NCBI GenBank assembly: GCA_002315555.1
Contig: DCHF01000015.1
Location: 1-41,394 of the forward strand
Length of the DNA: 41,394 bases
Origin: Lachnospiraceae bacterium UBA1759
GTDB lineage: Bacteria; Bacillota; Clostridia; Lachnospirales; Lachnospiraceae
Direction: 5' to 3'
Below are positions 41,339 to 41,394 of this stretch, piece after piece. A program made the position numbers and the translations under genes. The notes beneath the pieces are model-generated. The model was not told where the DNA came from and made no database searches. It saw nothing but the letters and a program-made list of their open reading frames with translations. Positions within the stretch are counted from its first letter, which is position 1, and each line of letters opens with the position of its first letter.

Positions 41339-41394
41339 TGAGACACGGGGGATTCGAACCCCCGACAACTTGATTAAAAGTCAAGTGCTCTACC
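41339..41394 (-). tRNA. tRNA-Lys (anticodon UUU), 5' end cut by the window
   Basis: Read on the minus strand: part of the D-arm (GGTAGAGCA), anticodon arm CTTGA-CTTTTAA-TCAAG with anticodon TTT, a T-arm with GGGGG-TTCGAAT-CCCCC and acceptor strand GTGTCTC plus discriminator A at 41339. CCA is not encoded. About the first 15-20 bases lie beyond the window. Confidence 0.93.

Noticed and set aside
1..41394. CRISPR arrays, insertion sequences, phage genes or recognisable metabolite riboswitches
   Set aside because: No spaced direct repeats, transposase or integrase motifs, or conserved riboswitch cores were found by reading; covariance searches were not possible.

Overview
The window looks like chromosomal DNA of an anaerobic Firmicute, most likely a gut or rumen member of the Lachnospiraceae or a close relative. 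The evidence is very strong AGGAGG-type ribosome binding sites, SigA-type promoters with 16-18 bp spacers, abundant hairpin-plus-U-tract terminators, and a content of housekeeping genes mixed with many signal-less plant-polysaccharide glycosidases. The genus assignment is inference. I see no insertion sequence, prophage or CRISPR array.

Layout. 1-1.9 kb (minus strand): a class I methyltransferase, a GNAT acetyltransferase, and a GNAT remnant with an internal deletion that still carries a near-perfect promoter overlaid by two repressor-like 16-bp sites. 1.9-3.9 kb: an RsgA-type GTPase flanked by two tiny candidate ORFs, the upstream one with its own consensus promoter, strong RBS and terminator; then an HD-domain hydrolase. 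4-8.2 kb: a carbohydrate block (an alpha/alpha-barrel glycosidase, a GH5-like TIM-barrel glycosidase and an alpha/beta esterase). 8.4-9.9 kb: a membrane protein and a DUF4230 protein. 10.1-15.4 kb: GH30 enzyme, a zinc-ribbon/repeat protein, an EamA transporter and a GH39 enzyme. 15.4-17 kb: a J-domain protein preceded by a second tiny ORF, and an 86-residue repeat protein. 17.1-19.1 kb: tsf and rpsB with a structured leader. 19.4-20.3 kb: a monoacylglycerol-lipase-like hydrolase on the plus strand.

20.4-31.9 kb is one compact minus-strand operon of 12 genes, most joined by ATGA or TAATG overlaps or gaps under 40 bases: phoH-like, ybeY, a MurJ/SpoVB-type flippase, two flavoproteins, a DUF896 protein, 5-formyl-THF cyclo-ligase, rlmH, dtd, a methyltransferase, an alpha/beta hydrolase and a YgiQ radical SAM protein. 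Upstream sits rpsU (58 aa). 32.4-33.8 kb holds a plus-strand GH51 arabinofuranosidase-like gene. 33.9-40.2 kb is an arginine/pyrimidine cluster, argF-carA-carB, in which carB is fused in frame to a full-length diaminopimelate-epimerase (DapF) domain. The window ends with a ketopantoate reductase and a cut tRNA-Lys(UUU).

The most unusual item is the 1344-residue CarB-DapF fusion. Its DapF half keeps the second catalytic cysteine but has alanine where the first belongs. Other points of interest are the three tiny ORFs, a possible attenuator/RBS-sequestering switch before carA, the operator-flanked promoter on a dead GNAT gene, and an insertion of about 60 residues in EF-Ts.
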